36,114 nt of DNA from Sulfurovum sp. (GCA_026996325.1 JALWLU010000168.1:1-36114); one strand, 5' to 3'; positions 14,864-23,707 are shown, numbered from the stretch's first letter. The notes: generated by a model not told the origin, from the sequence alone. Program-made: numbers and translations.

Positions 14864-16418
14864 GTTGACCGTGAACAACCCATAATTTTCAAGATTTTAG
14901 TGTCCGTGAGATTTTTAAAGTCAATCAGATCAAGAGAAGTTGTCTATTTGATTCTTAATGCAACAGTCTGAACCTCCAATTTCTCCATCGACAGCATAAA
15001 AACAAGCCAAGAAAGCATCTTTTGGTATGCTTTCTTGAACTTGTTGTAGATCTTTTTGAGATTGTATCCACAGGCTGCGAGTATGGTATTGATAAGGTTA
15101 CCGTGCAGTCCTTTGAGAAAGTTCCTTCCCATTCTGTGATCCTGCTTGGTATGGGAGAATACCGTCTCAATGGAAGAACGGCGTTTAAGCTGTGGATGCC
15201 TCTTTTTGTTTTTAGAGCTTTCTATGAGTACTTCGGTATTCCCCTGATAGCCATGGCCCCTATAGCCTTTGTCTGCAAAGAGGTAATCGATCGTTTGATC
15301 TGTCAATGCCTTAAGTGATGCTTTTGTGTGTTCCAGTGCCTCTGTGAGTGTATGCCCGTCATAAGGATTTCCTTCATGGGCATCAGCATGCAGAATGAAG
15401 CACTCTTTGGCAGTCGTAACAAATGTTGACTTGTTCCCAAACTCATAGCATTTATGCGCTTTACCTTTGGAGATACAGACGGTAGCGGGTTCATGGAAAC
15501 TGTAGAGTTTGTTTTTGGAGTTTCTCTTCTGTTCAAAGAGCTGTGTACACTGTTTGAGAAGTACTCTGGCATTCATGTCCAGGGGTAACTGTTGTTCCTT
15601 GGACTTTCTCTCTATCTCACGGATTACTCTACCCAGTCTGTGTTTGAGCTTTTTGAGAGTAGCAGCTTTACGTTTAAACTGTTTGGCATGGTTGTAGCGG
15701 GAGTATTTGATAAGCAGTTTTTTCCCGGCTCTAAGATAACTTTGGCGCTGTTTGATACCAAGACGTTTAGCCAGTTTGGAAAGGTGTACGATCCCTTTAT
15801 AGTAAAGTTTGGCATCGGTGGGGTAGGCGATGTTCTTCTCCTATACGGTCGAATCGATGACCGTACACTCGATGCTTTTGGGTTTGAGTATTTTTGTCTT
15901 GAATCCACTTTTGATAGTCTCTTGCAGCAGTTTGTAGAGTTTCCTCTTTTTCAGGCGTTCTCGAAAGCGGCTCATAGAGCTTCTGTCTATAGGAAAGGTG
16001 TGTTGAAACACTTTCTCCCCACAGAAGTACTGGTAGTAGGGATTTTCAACATATGCCCAGACAATACTCTCATCACTGAGATCAAACATATACCGAAGGT
16101 AATGCAATCCTACCATCAGACGAATCGGCTTATTGGGATGTCCAGTTGTGGAGGGATAGGCTTCTGCGAGATCTTCTTCAATTGATTCCCAGTCAATACT
16201 ATCGGCAAGCTGCACCAATGGATGATTTTCATCGATAATGTCAGCCAACTGTTTATGGCTGTCGAACAGTGTGATTTCTTTGGGGTTTTCCTGGATCATA
16301 AAGGCCCTCAAACTACAAGATTTTTTATGGTTACTTTGTACTTTATGGTAGTTTTAGGATAACAAAAAAGGTCTTTATAGCCATTGAACTCGGGGATTGT
16401 TCGGTTGTTCACGGGGAA
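14864..16418 (-). mobile_element. IS5-superfamily insertion sequence, 1555 bp
   Basis: The ends are set by terminal inverted repeats: left GTTGACCGTGAACAACC (14864-14880) and right, on the minus strand, TTCCCCGTGAACAACC (16418-16403), sharing a perfect 12-bp core. An 8-bp duplication CTATTTTA abuts both ends. One DDE transposase gene fills most of the element on the minus strand, leaving short non-coding arms (63 and about 100 bp). It inserted beside repeat copy A, in the gap between the EEP gene and the helicase. The intact duplication suggests a fairly recent insertion. Confidence 0.85.
14944..16299 (-). pseudogene. IS5-superfamily DDE transposase with in-frame amber codon
   Basis: The frame from ATG 16299 (GAGGG just upstream) to TAG 14944 spans 452 codons and is broken only at codon 153 by TAG (15843-15841), inside VIDSTV-stop-EKNIAYPTDAKLYYKG, where related transposases carry Gln. 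A single C-to-T change (CAG to TAG) explains it. An N-terminal DUF772-like region (HPNKPIRLMVGLHYLRYMFDLSDE), the first catalytic Asp (VIDSTV, D149), second Asp (LFADKGYRG) and Glu (SSIETVFSHTKQDHRMGRNFL) are all retained across the stop. Without read-through the product is a 152-residue fragment, so the element is probably immobile unless helped in trans. The downstream part has an in-frame ATG at 15576. Confidence 0.88.
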
Positions 16419-16426
16419 CTATTTTA
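16419..16426. repeat. Target site duplication, right
   Basis: CTATTTTA, the second copy of the 8-bp duplication made by IS insertion. Confidence 0.8.
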
Positions 16427-16504
16427 TAAAATTGACGTAAAGCGTTCCATTTATTGGGAGTCGGTGGATCTATCCAACGAGCGTTGGGAAAATTGGTTCG
16501 AGTT

Positions 16505-16600
16505 TCAGTTGGAACCGAGAATTTATTCTCGGCCAGGGCGAGGACATCCTCGCTTCCGCTTTTGCCTCTCATCCCGGACTTGATCCGGGATCTTGACGCT
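16505..16600 (+). repeat. Composite palindromic repeat, copy B
   Basis: Lies between the IS and the end of the helicase gene. Modules: CCGAGAAT-TT-ATTCTCGG (16515-16532), GCGAGGA-CA-TCCTCGC (16538-16553), CTTCC, then ATCCCGGA-CTTGA-TCCGGGAT (16571-16591) and TCTTGACG. Same order and orientation as copy A; the TTGGT spacer module is missing or degraded. Confidence 0.82.
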
Positions 16601-16621
16601 GATTTGATGAGTGACGGAAAA

Positions 16622-19444
16622 TCAATGCTTCCTGCTGCGTCCCCTGTAACCGCCTCTGTGTCTGCCGCCACCCGAACTGCCGCGTTTCTTGCTGCTGTGG
16701 CAGGCGTCGCAGATGGAGAAGCGGTAGGAGAAGTCAAGCACCTTGCCGCAGCGGCGGCACTTTTTGGTAAAGTGCCCCTGGCGCAGGGAGTTTTCGATGT
16801 AGCTGTTAAGCCTGGCCCGCGCTTCAATGGCCTTCTGGGTGTCCTTGAAGAGGTCGGGGAACTTGAAGCTCAGCCAGAGGTAGAGTGATATCTCCCGTAC
16901 GCGATCTTCGGCATTGAGGAGCATGTCGTTGGTCTGCGCGAAAGAGGGGAGGTCGCGCGGCGGGATGTAGAGCACTTCGCTTCCCGCTTCGATCTGGCGG
17001 ATGTAGCGGTGAAAGACCGATTCGATGTAGGGTGAGGAGATGCTTGCCGGCGCACAGCTGAGATAGTAGCGGGTACGCAGGTCAAGGTCGTACTCGTCGA
17101 CGATGGCGGCGATCTCGAGCATGCTTTCGATATTGGCGGCGACAAAAGGGCCGTCAAACTCCATATTCTCCGCAAAGAAGTTGAGGATGGTGGAGATGTT
17201 CTCCGTCTCGAGGATCTCGCCGATGAGCAGCACGTGTTCAAGGCTTGCCATAACGGAGACCGGCAGCTCGATGTCGCTCAGTGGTGTATGGAAGGTCTTG
17301 TCGATGGTCTTTAGCGTATTCTCGTCAAGTGCACCCACGAAACCTTTCTCCTCGATACCGTAGCGTCCCGCACGTCCGGCGATCTGCAGTACCTCAGAGG
17401 GGGTGAGTTCGCGCCGTCTGAGGCCGTCGAACTTGTTGTCCTTGGCAAAGAGGATGGTTCGAATGGGCAGGTTGAGGCCCATGGCGATGGCGTCGGTGGC
17501 GACAAGCACTTCGCTCTCTCCCTCCCTGAAGCGGCGTGCCTCTTCGCGGCGCACTTCAGGCGAGAGGTTGCCGTAGACGACCGAGACCCTGTACTTTTCG
17601 CTCAGCTGCTGCTTGAGCGAGAGTACGTCGCGGCGCGAGAAGGCGACTACAGCGGTCTGGGGTTCTATCTTCTTCATCGGCGTGGCGCGCCTCATCACCT
17701 CCAGCGGGTTCTTCCTCTCGAAGTGGACCACTTCAAGCGGCTCCTCAAGGTATTCGCAGAGCGCTTCGACCGCGTGCAGCGCATCGACAGAACCTGTTAG
17801 GATGACCTTTTTTGCCGGGGCACCGATGAGGGCGTTCGCCCATGCCCAGCCGCGGTCGCGGTCGGCGATCATCTGTATCTCGTCGATGACGCAGACATCG
17901 ACATCGACACTGGCGTTCATCATCTCGATGGTCGAGCTGATATGTGTCGCCTCCTCGTCGATGATCTCCTCCTCACCGGTGATGAGCGAGACGTTGACGC
18001 CGTCGGCTTTGAGGTTCTCGTACCCCTCAAGCGCCAGAAGACGCAGGGGAGCGAGGTAGTAGCCGGTGGTCGCTTCCTTGAGCGCTTTGAGAGCGCTGTA
18101 GGTCTTGCCCGAGTTGGTCGGTCCCACATGAAAGACGATCTGGCGCTTGAGTTCACGTGCAAGCGGAAAGAGGCGTTTGAAGTCACGGATAGTCTTTGCC
18201 AGCAGCTCTTCGCGTTTCTGCTTCTCAAGCAGCGGTTTGATGTACTCTCCAAAATGGAACAGCACGCGGCGCTTGGCTTTCTCTTTGATTTTGAGTGTGC
18301 GTGAGCTCTGTACCTGCGGCGCGATGAAGCGGACGATGAACTCTTCGTAGACACTCTCTTCAAGGTCCAGTTTTTCTGCCATAAGATGCATCTGCTCAAG
18401 CAGATCATCGACTGCGACCCTGAAGTGTGCCAGCAGGTCGTCGTTTACACGGTTGATATCCTCCTTGACCGGCAGCGGTTCTCCTCGCCAGACGAGGTTG
18501 TAGACAAAGGGCTTTTCGTAGGAGACGGAGGTGTTGTAAAAGAGTGTCGTGCCAAAAAGGTCGACGAACTTCTCCTTTTCGATGATGATGTGCCCCGTAC
18601 TCTCGAAGACGTCGTATTTGTCGCTTATATTTTTTAATATCTTTTCGATGATGTAGAAAGGGATAGGTGCGTGGTAGAGCGTCTCATCGGGCGGCATTTT
18701 GCGAAGTGCCTGTGCAATCTCCTCTTCGCTTAGCAGTGGGTGGCGGCGACTGTAGAGCGCTTCGAGGAACGCCTCGATCTCCGCCTCTTTCTTTTTGATA
18801 CATGCCTCTTTTATCTGCTCAAGATAGGCGATCGTCTCCTCTTCCTCTCTCTCCCAGAGGCTGTCGAGCGCTATGGGGTCGCTGACACAGAGCAGCAGCT
18901 TGCTGAAGTCGTGCTCCTTGAGCTTGAAGGTGAAGCTGTGTGTGAACTCTATCTCGTTAAGGGGGTTGAAGACGATGTTGAGCTTTTTCTCAAGCTCTCT
19001 GATACGCTCCTTCATCCGAAGGTAGTGCAGCTTTTTTTCTACCTTCTCCTGTGTGATCTTGGCACTCTTGGTATCGATGAACGATTCGAGAATGAGATTC
19101 TCTTCGTGTTTGGTGTGTTCGACATCTTCAAGCAGGTGCAGGATCTTGTCGACCTTGTCCAGAGGCTGGTTTGACTTTTGCGAATGGATCGCCTTGTGGT
19201 TTTGTGTCAGGTATGAGACGATCAGTTCGCGCGCTCCCACGCCTTCCTCGCTCCAGACGCGTCTGAGCGCACGTATCATCTCGTCGCGTTCGAAGGAGGG
19301 TAGCTGCAGTTCCAGCAGCATAACCAGTTCGAGCAGCTTCTCGTCATCGAGCTGCGCAACCCCTTCGTCGAAGGGTTTGCCTTTAAAGTAGTTTCGTATT
19401 TTGTTGTTGAGTTTTATAAGGTATTTTTTTTTCTTTTTTGCCAT
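16622..19444 (-). CDS. Suv3-like ATP-dependent RNA helicase with zinc knuckle and RG-rich tail
   Basis: A 940-residue superfamily 2 helicase. The first 430 residues are a charged helical region. Motif I VGPTNSGKT (440-448), motif II DEIQM (521-525), ILTGS, AFSRRDVLSLKQQL, VATDAIAMGLNL and IAGRAGRYG (motif VI) match mitochondrial Suv3, the degradosome helicase, rather than DEAD-box proteins. A Suv3 C-terminal-like region follows (TLKTIDKTFHT...ISSPYIESVFHRY). The end has a CxxC-x12-CxxC zinc knuckle (C896, C899, C912, C915) and a basic RG-rich tail (SSGGGRHRGGYRGRSRKH), both typical RNA-binding additions. ATG 19444 is chosen over a TTG at 19477 because TATAAT lies between them. RNA unwinding for decay is inferred. 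Confidence 0.9.
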   Translation of the reverse strand: MAKKKKKYLIKLNNKIRNYFKGKPFDEGVAQLDDEKLLELVMLLELQLPSFERDEMIRALRRVWSEEGVGARELIVSYLTQNHKAIHSQKSNQPLDKVDKILHLLEDVEHTKHEENLILESFIDTKSAKITQEKVEKKLHYLRMKERIRELEKKLNIVFNPLNEIEFTHSFTFKLKEHDFSKLLLCVSDPIALDSLWEREEEETIAYLEQIKEACIKKKEAEIEAFLEALYSRRHPLLSEEEIAQALRKMPPDETLYHAPIPFYIIEKILKNISDKYDVFESTGHIIIEKEKFVDLFGTTLFYNTSVSYEKPFVYNLVWRGEPLPVKEDINRVNDDLLAHFRVAVDDLLEQMHLMAEKLDLEESVYEEFIVRFIAPQVQSSRTLKIKEKAKRRVLFHFGEYIKPLLEKQKREELLAKTIRDFKRLFPLARELKRQIVFHVGPTNSGKTYSALKALKEATTGYYLAPLRLLALEGYENLKADGVNVSLITGEEEIIDEEATHISSTIEMMNASVDVDVCVIDEIQMIADRDRGWAWANALIGAPAKKVILTGSVDALHAVEALCEYLEEPLEVVHFERKNPLEVMRRATPMKKIEPQTAVVAFSRRDVLSLKQQLSEKYRVSVVYGNLSPEVRREEARRFREGESEVLVATDAIAMGLNLPIRTILFAKDNKFDGLRRRELTPSEVLQIAGRAGRYGIEEKGFVGALDENTLKTIDKTFHTPLSDIELPVSVMASLEHVLLIGEILETENISTILNFFAENMEFDGPFVAANIESMLEIAAIVDEYDLDLRTRYYLSCAPASISSPYIESVFHRYIRQIEAGSEVLYIPPRDLPSFAQTNDMLLNAEDRVREISLYLWLSFKFPDLFKDTQKAIEARARLNSYIENSLRQGHFTKKCRRCGKVLDFSYRFSICDACHSSKKRGSSGGGRHRGGYRGRSRKH

Positions 19445-19450
19445 TGGAGG

Positions 19451-19456
19451 ATTATA
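19451..19456 (-). promoter_or_regulatory. -10 box placed for a leaderless helicase mRNA
   Basis: Minus-strand TATAAT ends 6 bases before the helicase ATG (19444). Transcription would begin at or next to the A of ATG, and the 6 bases between (CCTCCA) contain no ribosome site. TTGCTG lies about 15 bases upstream as a possible -35. Confidence 0.5.
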
Positions 19457-19520
19457 GCCAAATGGGGTAAACAGCAATCAGTAGGGAGAAGGGAGGAAGG
19501 AGTAGGTAGAGGGTAGGAAC

Positions 19521-19804
19521 ATGTCATTCCTGCGAAAGCAGGAATCTTTGTGTCAATCAACATATCAACGTCAAGATCCCGGATCAAGTCCGGGATGACA
19601 GATAGAAAGGGAAGCGAAGATTGATCTTCGCCAGGCAAAAATGAACCTAAAGTATATACTTCGTTAAATTTTCGGTTCCAAAAACTTCGGAAACGAATGC
19701 TTTGGCTTCGGTTGTAGATCACAGATCGGTTTGCGGCTTGGCGGGGATAAATCCTCCGCTTCCGAAGGGAAGGATAACCACCTGTAACCAATATACCAAT
19801 AACC
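19521..19804 (-). repeat. Composite palindromic repeat, copy C
   Basis: Between the helicase promoter and the 108-aa gene. On the minus strand the order matches copy A: TTATTGGTATATTGGTTAC spacer (near 19804-19784), CGGAAGCGGAGGATTTATCC and GGAACCGAAAATTTAACG blocks, GGCGAAGATCAATCTTCGCTTCC, ATCCCGGA-CTTGA-TCCGGGAT (19596-19576), TCTTGACG, then a further module ATTCCTGC-TTTC-GCAGGAAT (19545-19526). In one frame it reads as the IPDLIRDLD/KIPAFAGMT pseudo-peptide common to this repeat type; it is not a gene. Confidence 0.85.
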
Positions 19805-19809
19805 CTCTC

Positions 19810-20136
19810 TCAATCCACTGTCTTTATATCGACAAGCTCCACACCCTCACACTCCTTTTTGAGACGCTTGTGGGTACGCGCATCCTCTTCGGCAAGTTCA
19901 AGCAGATCGGCGAAATCGTTCTTGCTTGCAGTAAAAGTGTGTATCGTTTTGGCAGTTTTGAGAGTGACGGGTATATCCTCTTTCGCATTTACCTCAATAT
20001 TACGCAAGCCTTTTGCGAATTCGCCTTTGATGGCACGCAGTACCTTTTCATTTGCAAGCAGTTCGCTCAGTGAAATCTCTATGCGTACATCGTTTTTGCA
20101 CATTACCGTGTAGCTTACCTCTATCGTACCGTCCAT
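19810..20136 (-). CDS. 108-residue conserved-style hypothetical protein
   Basis: A soluble 108-residue protein starting at ATG 20136 with AGGAG 6 bases upstream. Residues 1-30 look like beta strands (GTIEVSYTVMCKNDVRIEIS), followed by a Lys/Glu-rich helical part (SELLANEKVLRAIKGEFAKG) and a second half with ITVxxTAKTIHTF-style strands. There is no membrane helix or recognisable catalytic motif. It ends 6 bases from repeat copy C. Function unknown. Confidence 0.65.
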   Translation of the reverse strand: MDGTIEVSYTVMCKNDVRIEISLSELLANEKVLRAIKGEFAKGLRNIEVNAKEDIPVTLKTAKTIHTFTASKNDFADLLELAEEDARTHKRLKKECEGVELVDIKTVD

Positions 20137-20229
20137 TTTTCTCTCCTGCTTTGATTTGTCAAATCGTAACCAAAATGCTCCGGAAGTGTTTGATATATGT
20201 CATTTTGTCATATTTTGGGAACATGTTGG

Positions 20230-20658
20230 CTATTGCTCTGTTACGACCCCCTGTTTGATATAATATGTAGCCTGCTGCAGCAACAAATGGCCCTGCTCCT
20301 CTTTTGAACGAAAATCGCAAATAGTCATCCAGCCTTTTTCCGTAGGTTTGAGAGGTGAACATCTCAGCTCCTCAATCGCTTCGGGATGCTTGAAGTGGGC
20401 TTTCCAATAATCTCTGACGGCATACGGTGTATCTGTCGTATAGTCAACACGGGGTTTGTATCCGAACTTTTGGCGATACGCATTGTATGCTTCTTCGCTC
20501 TCCCCACTCTGGTTCTGTTGTGCACTTGAACTCTCAGGCTGACCGGAGAGGACGGCATGTTCTGTATTCGTCACTCCGCTGGAGTGAGATGTATTCCATA
20601 GCGGTTCAGTTATCCATAAAATGAAAAGTATAAGTATGACAATACCTGCTTTTAACAA
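20230..20658 (-). CDS. Membrane-anchored hypothetical protein (142 aa)
   Basis: One N-terminal hydrophobic segment (AGIVILILFILWITEPLW) anchors a periplasmic part with a Ser/Gln/Glu-rich linker (SSSAQQNQSGESEEA) and a compact C-terminal domain with two cysteines (ELRCSPLKP, MTICDFRSK). The start is TTG 20658, with AAAGGA 7 bases before it. It lies 28 bases after the membrane protein at 20687-21445 and probably shares its transcript. Not recognised. Confidence 0.6.
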   Translation of the reverse strand: MLKAGIVILILFILWITEPLWNTSHSSGVTNTEHAVLSGQPESSSAQQNQSGESEEAYNAYRQKFGYKPRVDYTTDTPYAVRDYWKAHFKHPEAIEELRCSPLKPTEKGWMTICDFRSKEEQGHLLLQQATYYIKQGVVTEQ

Positions 20659-20686
20659 AAGTTATCCTTTCCTGTATATCTTCTTC

Positions 20687-21445
20687 CTAGGGGAGCAGAC
20701 GGTTGTATTTTGCAATACGCTCCCTGAGTTTCGGGTAACGGTGTGCCAGTGAGGCAAGCTCCTTTTCCAGCCTTTTGCTCAACCCGTGCTGCTTTTTGCG
20801 TATCGCCTGCAAAAAGGCGATGCGTCTTTCGACAAAGTAGAAGTAGAGCAGTACACTGACCACGGCAGCATAAAGACACCATACCGAGGTGAGTCCGTAG
20901 GGGTTTACAAGGTAGATGATGCTCAGACCAATGAAGTTCAGCCAGCCAAAGAGCTGGATGGCGATGCTGCGGCTGAGCATGAGTGAGCCGCAGGTGGTCA
21001 GTACATACCCAAGTCCCAGCCAGAGCTTGTCCGTCATAGGGTTGTAGTAATAAAGCACGCCGTTGACCACGGAGACCTCAGTGGGTCTGATGCTGAGGCC
21101 ATAGAGCGAATAGGCTGTAAGGAAGGCACCAAGGAGCATCAATGCACCAATAAGGCTCTTTCGCCACCCTTTGGGTTCCAGCAGCCACACGGCAAGGGGA
21201 ACAAGAAACTGCAGTATGCCCTGTGCGTAGAAGACAAAGAGTGTTTCGGCCATTTCAAGCGCTCTGTGGTTGATTAGACCCTCCATCCCCAGCCATACAA
21301 AGCCCTGTGTGAACTGGTGCAGGGCAAAAAAGAGCGGCAGTGAGGCAAAGACCACCTCTTTGGGGGTGCTGACCTTGTTGAGGGTCAGAAGCCCCACAAC
21401 AAAGATGGCCCCTGAGAGGGTAAAGTTCAAGATGGCAAAAAACAT
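20687..21445 (-). CDS. DUF6629-like polytopic membrane protein
   Basis: A 252-residue protein with about seven hydrophobic helices (for example NFTLSGAIFVVGLLTL, GILQFLVPLAVWLL, WLNFIGLSIIYLVNPYGL) and a basic C-terminal tail (RRIAFLQAIRKKQHGLSKRL). The early pattern VVFASLPLFFALHQFTQGFVWLGM resembles the DUF6629 family, though the family-typical MCFS start is MFFA here. Function unknown. It starts 6 bases after the coiled-coil gene upstream, with only a weak GAG ribosome site, so translational coupling is likely. Confidence 0.65.
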   Translation of the reverse strand: MFFAILNFTLSGAIFVVGLLTLNKVSTPKEVVFASLPLFFALHQFTQGFVWLGMEGLINHRALEMAETLFVFYAQGILQFLVPLAVWLLEPKGWRKSLIGALMLLGAFLTAYSLYGLSIRPTEVSVVNGVLYYYNPMTDKLWLGLGYVLTTCGSLMLSRSIAIQLFGWLNFIGLSIIYLVNPYGLTSVWCLYAAVVSVLLYFYFVERRIAFLQAIRKKQHGLSKRLEKELASLAHRYPKLRERIAKYNRLLP

Positions 21446-21451
21446 AAAGCT

Positions 21452-21688
21452 CTACGCTTCAGTCTTGTTGTGGCACTTCATACTTTCGGCTTTGATCAGT
21501 TTGAGTTTTGTCAGAATATGCGCGAACTGTGCATCTTCCTCTTCATAGCGTTTTTTCAGTGCTTCACGTTTCTCTTCAATCATCTTGATCTGCTTCTCTA
21601 TATCTTTCGGGTCAGCATGACACCCTTTTGCCGCTTCGGCCTCCTTTTCGAGTGCCCAGTCCATCGCTTTTTTGAGAAAATCCATCAT
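21452..21688 (-). CDS. Small coiled-coil protein (78 aa)
   Basis: A highly charged helical protein (EKQIKMIEEKREALKKRYEE) that should form a coiled coil. It carries two isolated cysteines (KGCHAD, MKCHNK), each followed by His. AAGGA precedes a double ATG (21688/21685), and a minus-strand TATAAT lies at 21723-21718. It heads the operon containing the DUF6629-like protein. Function unknown. Confidence 0.7.
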   Translation of the reverse strand: MMDFLKKAMDWALEKEAEAAKGCHADPKDIEKQIKMIEEKREALKKRYEEEDAQFAHILTKLKLIKAESMKCHNKTEA

Positions 21689-21717
21689 AGTTGATCCTTT
21701 AATATCATTGTGGAGTA

Positions 21718-21723
21718 ATTATA
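21718..21723 (-). promoter_or_regulatory. -10 box of the coiled-coil/DUF6629 operon
   Basis: Minus-strand TATAAT 30 bases before the ATG at 21688. It lies in the divergent gap with the HdeD-like operon. Confidence 0.55.
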
Positions 21724-21825
21724 GCCTAAAAAATGTGCGAAAGTTGTTAGCCTGGTTACATCTTTGTTAGTGAAGTTGTACTATGATATGCAAATGATAT
21801 ATAACAGAAACTAAAGGATATGATA

Positions 21826-22383
21826 ATGTGGAAATACCCCAAGGAGCTCGAACAGCTCGAGGTTTTCAGAAAAAATGCAAAGACAGTGGGAATCATTTTG
21901 ATGATTCTCGGTTTCCTAGGGGCGATGTTCCCTGTTGCTGCGTCACTAACGACAGTGCTCTTTGTAGCGTGGCTGCTGCTTTTTGTTGCATTTCTGGTAG
22001 GCTTTTATACCTATAAGAGTGACCCGTCCGACTGGAGGGGGTGGCTCAAGAGCCTCATCTTCTTTGGAGTAGGAGCCTACATGATCGTCTCGCCTGCGGG
22101 CGGCATAGCGACACTGGGACTGATCTTTTCGATCTACTTCTTTATGGACTCCTTCAGCAGTTTCACCTTTATGATGTCGTTCTACCCGAACAAGGGGTGG
22201 GGTATCTGGCTCTTGAACGCCATTCTCTCGCTGCTGATTGCTGTCATCTTCGTTGTCGGCTGGCCGCAGACATCGGTCATGCTCATCGGGCTGCTGGTAG
22301 GCTTCAGCCTCTTCTTTGACGGTCTTGCCCTACTGATGGGCGCGAAACTTTTCGAGGTACCAGGCGGCGATGAGAAAGAGTGA
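21826..22383 (+). CDS. HdeD-like (DUF308) membrane protein
   Basis: A 185-residue protein with six membrane helices in three hairpins, the layout of HdeD/DUF308 proteins, which are tied to acid resistance in E. coli. Motifs include ILGFLGAMFPVAASLTTVLF, GVGAYMIVSPAGGIATLGL and LIGLLVGFSLFFDGLALL. ATG 21826 is chosen over ATG 21820 because AAAGG is 8 bases before the former and only 2 before the latter. It heads a seven-gene operon and overlaps the permease gene by 14 bases. Confidence 0.82.
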   Translation: MWKYPKELEQLEVFRKNAKTVGIILMILGFLGAMFPVAASLTTVLFVAWLLLFVAFLVGFYTYKSDPSDWRGWLKSLIFFGVGAYMIVSPAGGIATLGLIFSIYFFMDSFSSFTFMMSFYPNKGWGIWLLNAILSLLIAVIFVVGWPQTSVMLIGLLVGFSLFFDGLALLMGAKLFEVPGGDEKE

Positions 22384-23707
22384 TAGCACTACAGCCAAAA
22401 AGGCTTTCGGGCTCTGGTCTGCGGTATTTTTAGGTATCGGCTCCATGGTGGGGGCGGGTATTTTCATTGTCATCGGTGAAGCGGGTGCGATAGCGGGCAA
22501 CCTGGTATGGCTCTCCTTTGTCTTTGGCGGTATTGCTGCGCTGCTGAGCGGCTACTCGCTGGCAAAACTCGCCATTGCCTACCCCTCACGCGGCGGTATT
22601 GTGGAGTATCTGGTGCAGGGGTTTGGTGAGGGCGTCTTCTCCGGAAGTGCCGGCGTGCTTTTCTACTTTTCCCAGCTCATCGCCATTGCGGCGGTGGCCA
22701 AGTCCTTCGGTACCTATGCGGCAACGCTTACGGGCGGGAGTGAGATGGCAAATTGGTACGCACTTGGTATCGTTGGCTTCTTTACGCTTATCAATCTGCT
22801 GGGGGCTTCGCTGGTGGCAAAGTCCGAGAATGTCATTGTCTTCATCAAACTGAGTGTTCTGGTGCTCTTTACCGGTATTGCACTCTTCTACATTGACCCG
22901 AAGCTTCTAAGTGCTTCTGATATGCCGCCGATGAAAGATATGCTCTTTGCCGTGGGGCTGACTTTCTTCGCCTATCAGGGCTTCAGCGTCATCACCAATA
23001 CGGTCGAAGATATGGAAAACCCCGCCAAAACGATGCTTCGTGCGATGGTGATCACCATCTTGCTTGTGGGTGCGCTCTATATTCTCACTTCGGTCGCGGT
23101 GCTGGGGAATCTGACTCTGCCCGAAGTGATCAAGAGTCAGGACTATGCACTCGCGCAGGCGGCACAGCCCATCTTTGGTAACATAGGCTTCAAGGTAATG
23201 GCAGTCACCGCACTGCTGGCCACCGCTTCGGCGATCAACGCTACGCTTTATGCGGCAACGGAGATCGGCTACACACTGGCAAAAGAGGGCGAGCTTCCAA
23301 AGGTGTATGCCTACAATGTCTTTCAGTCATTTGAAGGGCTCATTGTCAGCGCGCTACTGATCGTACCGATGATTCTCTTTTTGGATCTTTCAGAAGTGAC
23401 AACCATTGCAGCACTGGTGGTACTGATCATCCAGGGGATCACCCACGTGGGGCATCTTTTCCGTATCAAACAGACCGGTGCGAATATCATTGTCGTACTG
23501 CTGGCTGTGATTGCGATGTTTGCCATTGCGGCACTGACACTCTACCACACCAGCCAGAAGATGCCCGACCTCGGTTTCTACCTGATGGGGGCGTTCGTGA
23601 GCGCGTTTGGTGTGGAGGTGGCACTGCGCCTGTTGAACCACCGTACCATCGCAAAGCAGACAGGCAAGAAAAGTTTACTTTCAAAGATAGAAGATAAAAT
23701 AAGATAA
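22370..23707 (+). CDS. APC-superfamily amino acid permease
   Basis: A 445-residue secondary transporter with 12 predicted helices. The TM1 substrate motif GIGSMVGAGIFIVIGEAGAI (about 22-41) and TM6 FFAYQGFSVITNTVEDMENP are typical of amino acid/polyamine/organocation permeases, closest in style to YjeH/SteT-like groups. The substrate cannot be told; proton-coupled amino acid uptake or exchange is the family norm. It overlaps the HdeD-like gene by 14 bases. Confidence 0.88.
   Translation: MRKSDSTTAKKAFGLWSAVFLGIGSMVGAGIFIVIGEAGAIAGNLVWLSFVFGGIAALLSGYSLAKLAIAYPSRGGIVEYLVQGFGEGVFSGSAGVLFYFSQLIAIAAVAKSFGTYAATLTGGSEMANWYALGIVGFFTLINLLGASLVAKSENVIVFIKLSVLVLFTGIALFYIDPKLLSASDMPPMKDMLFAVGLTFFAYQGFSVITNTVEDMENPAKTMLRAMVITILLVGALYILTSVAVLGNLTLPEVIKSQDYALAQAAQPIFGNIGFKVMAVTALLATASAINATLYAATEIGYTLAKEGELPKVYAYNVFQSFEGLIVSALLIVPMILFLDLSEVTTIAALVVLIIQGITHVGHLFRIKQTGANIIVVLLAVIAMFAIAALTLYHTSQKMPDLGFYLMGAFVSAFGVEVALRLLNHRTIAKQTGKKSLLSKIEDKIR

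Noticed and set aside
15624-15908. 94-codon ORF in the middle of the transposase
   Set aside because: It is in another frame; the true frame runs straight through the amber codon.
19414-19791. 125-codon minus-strand ORF with VIPDLIRDLD and KIPAFAGMT
   Set aside because: It is the translation of repeat copy C; the same pseudo-peptides arise from this repeat type in many genomes, and it crosses the helicase promoter.
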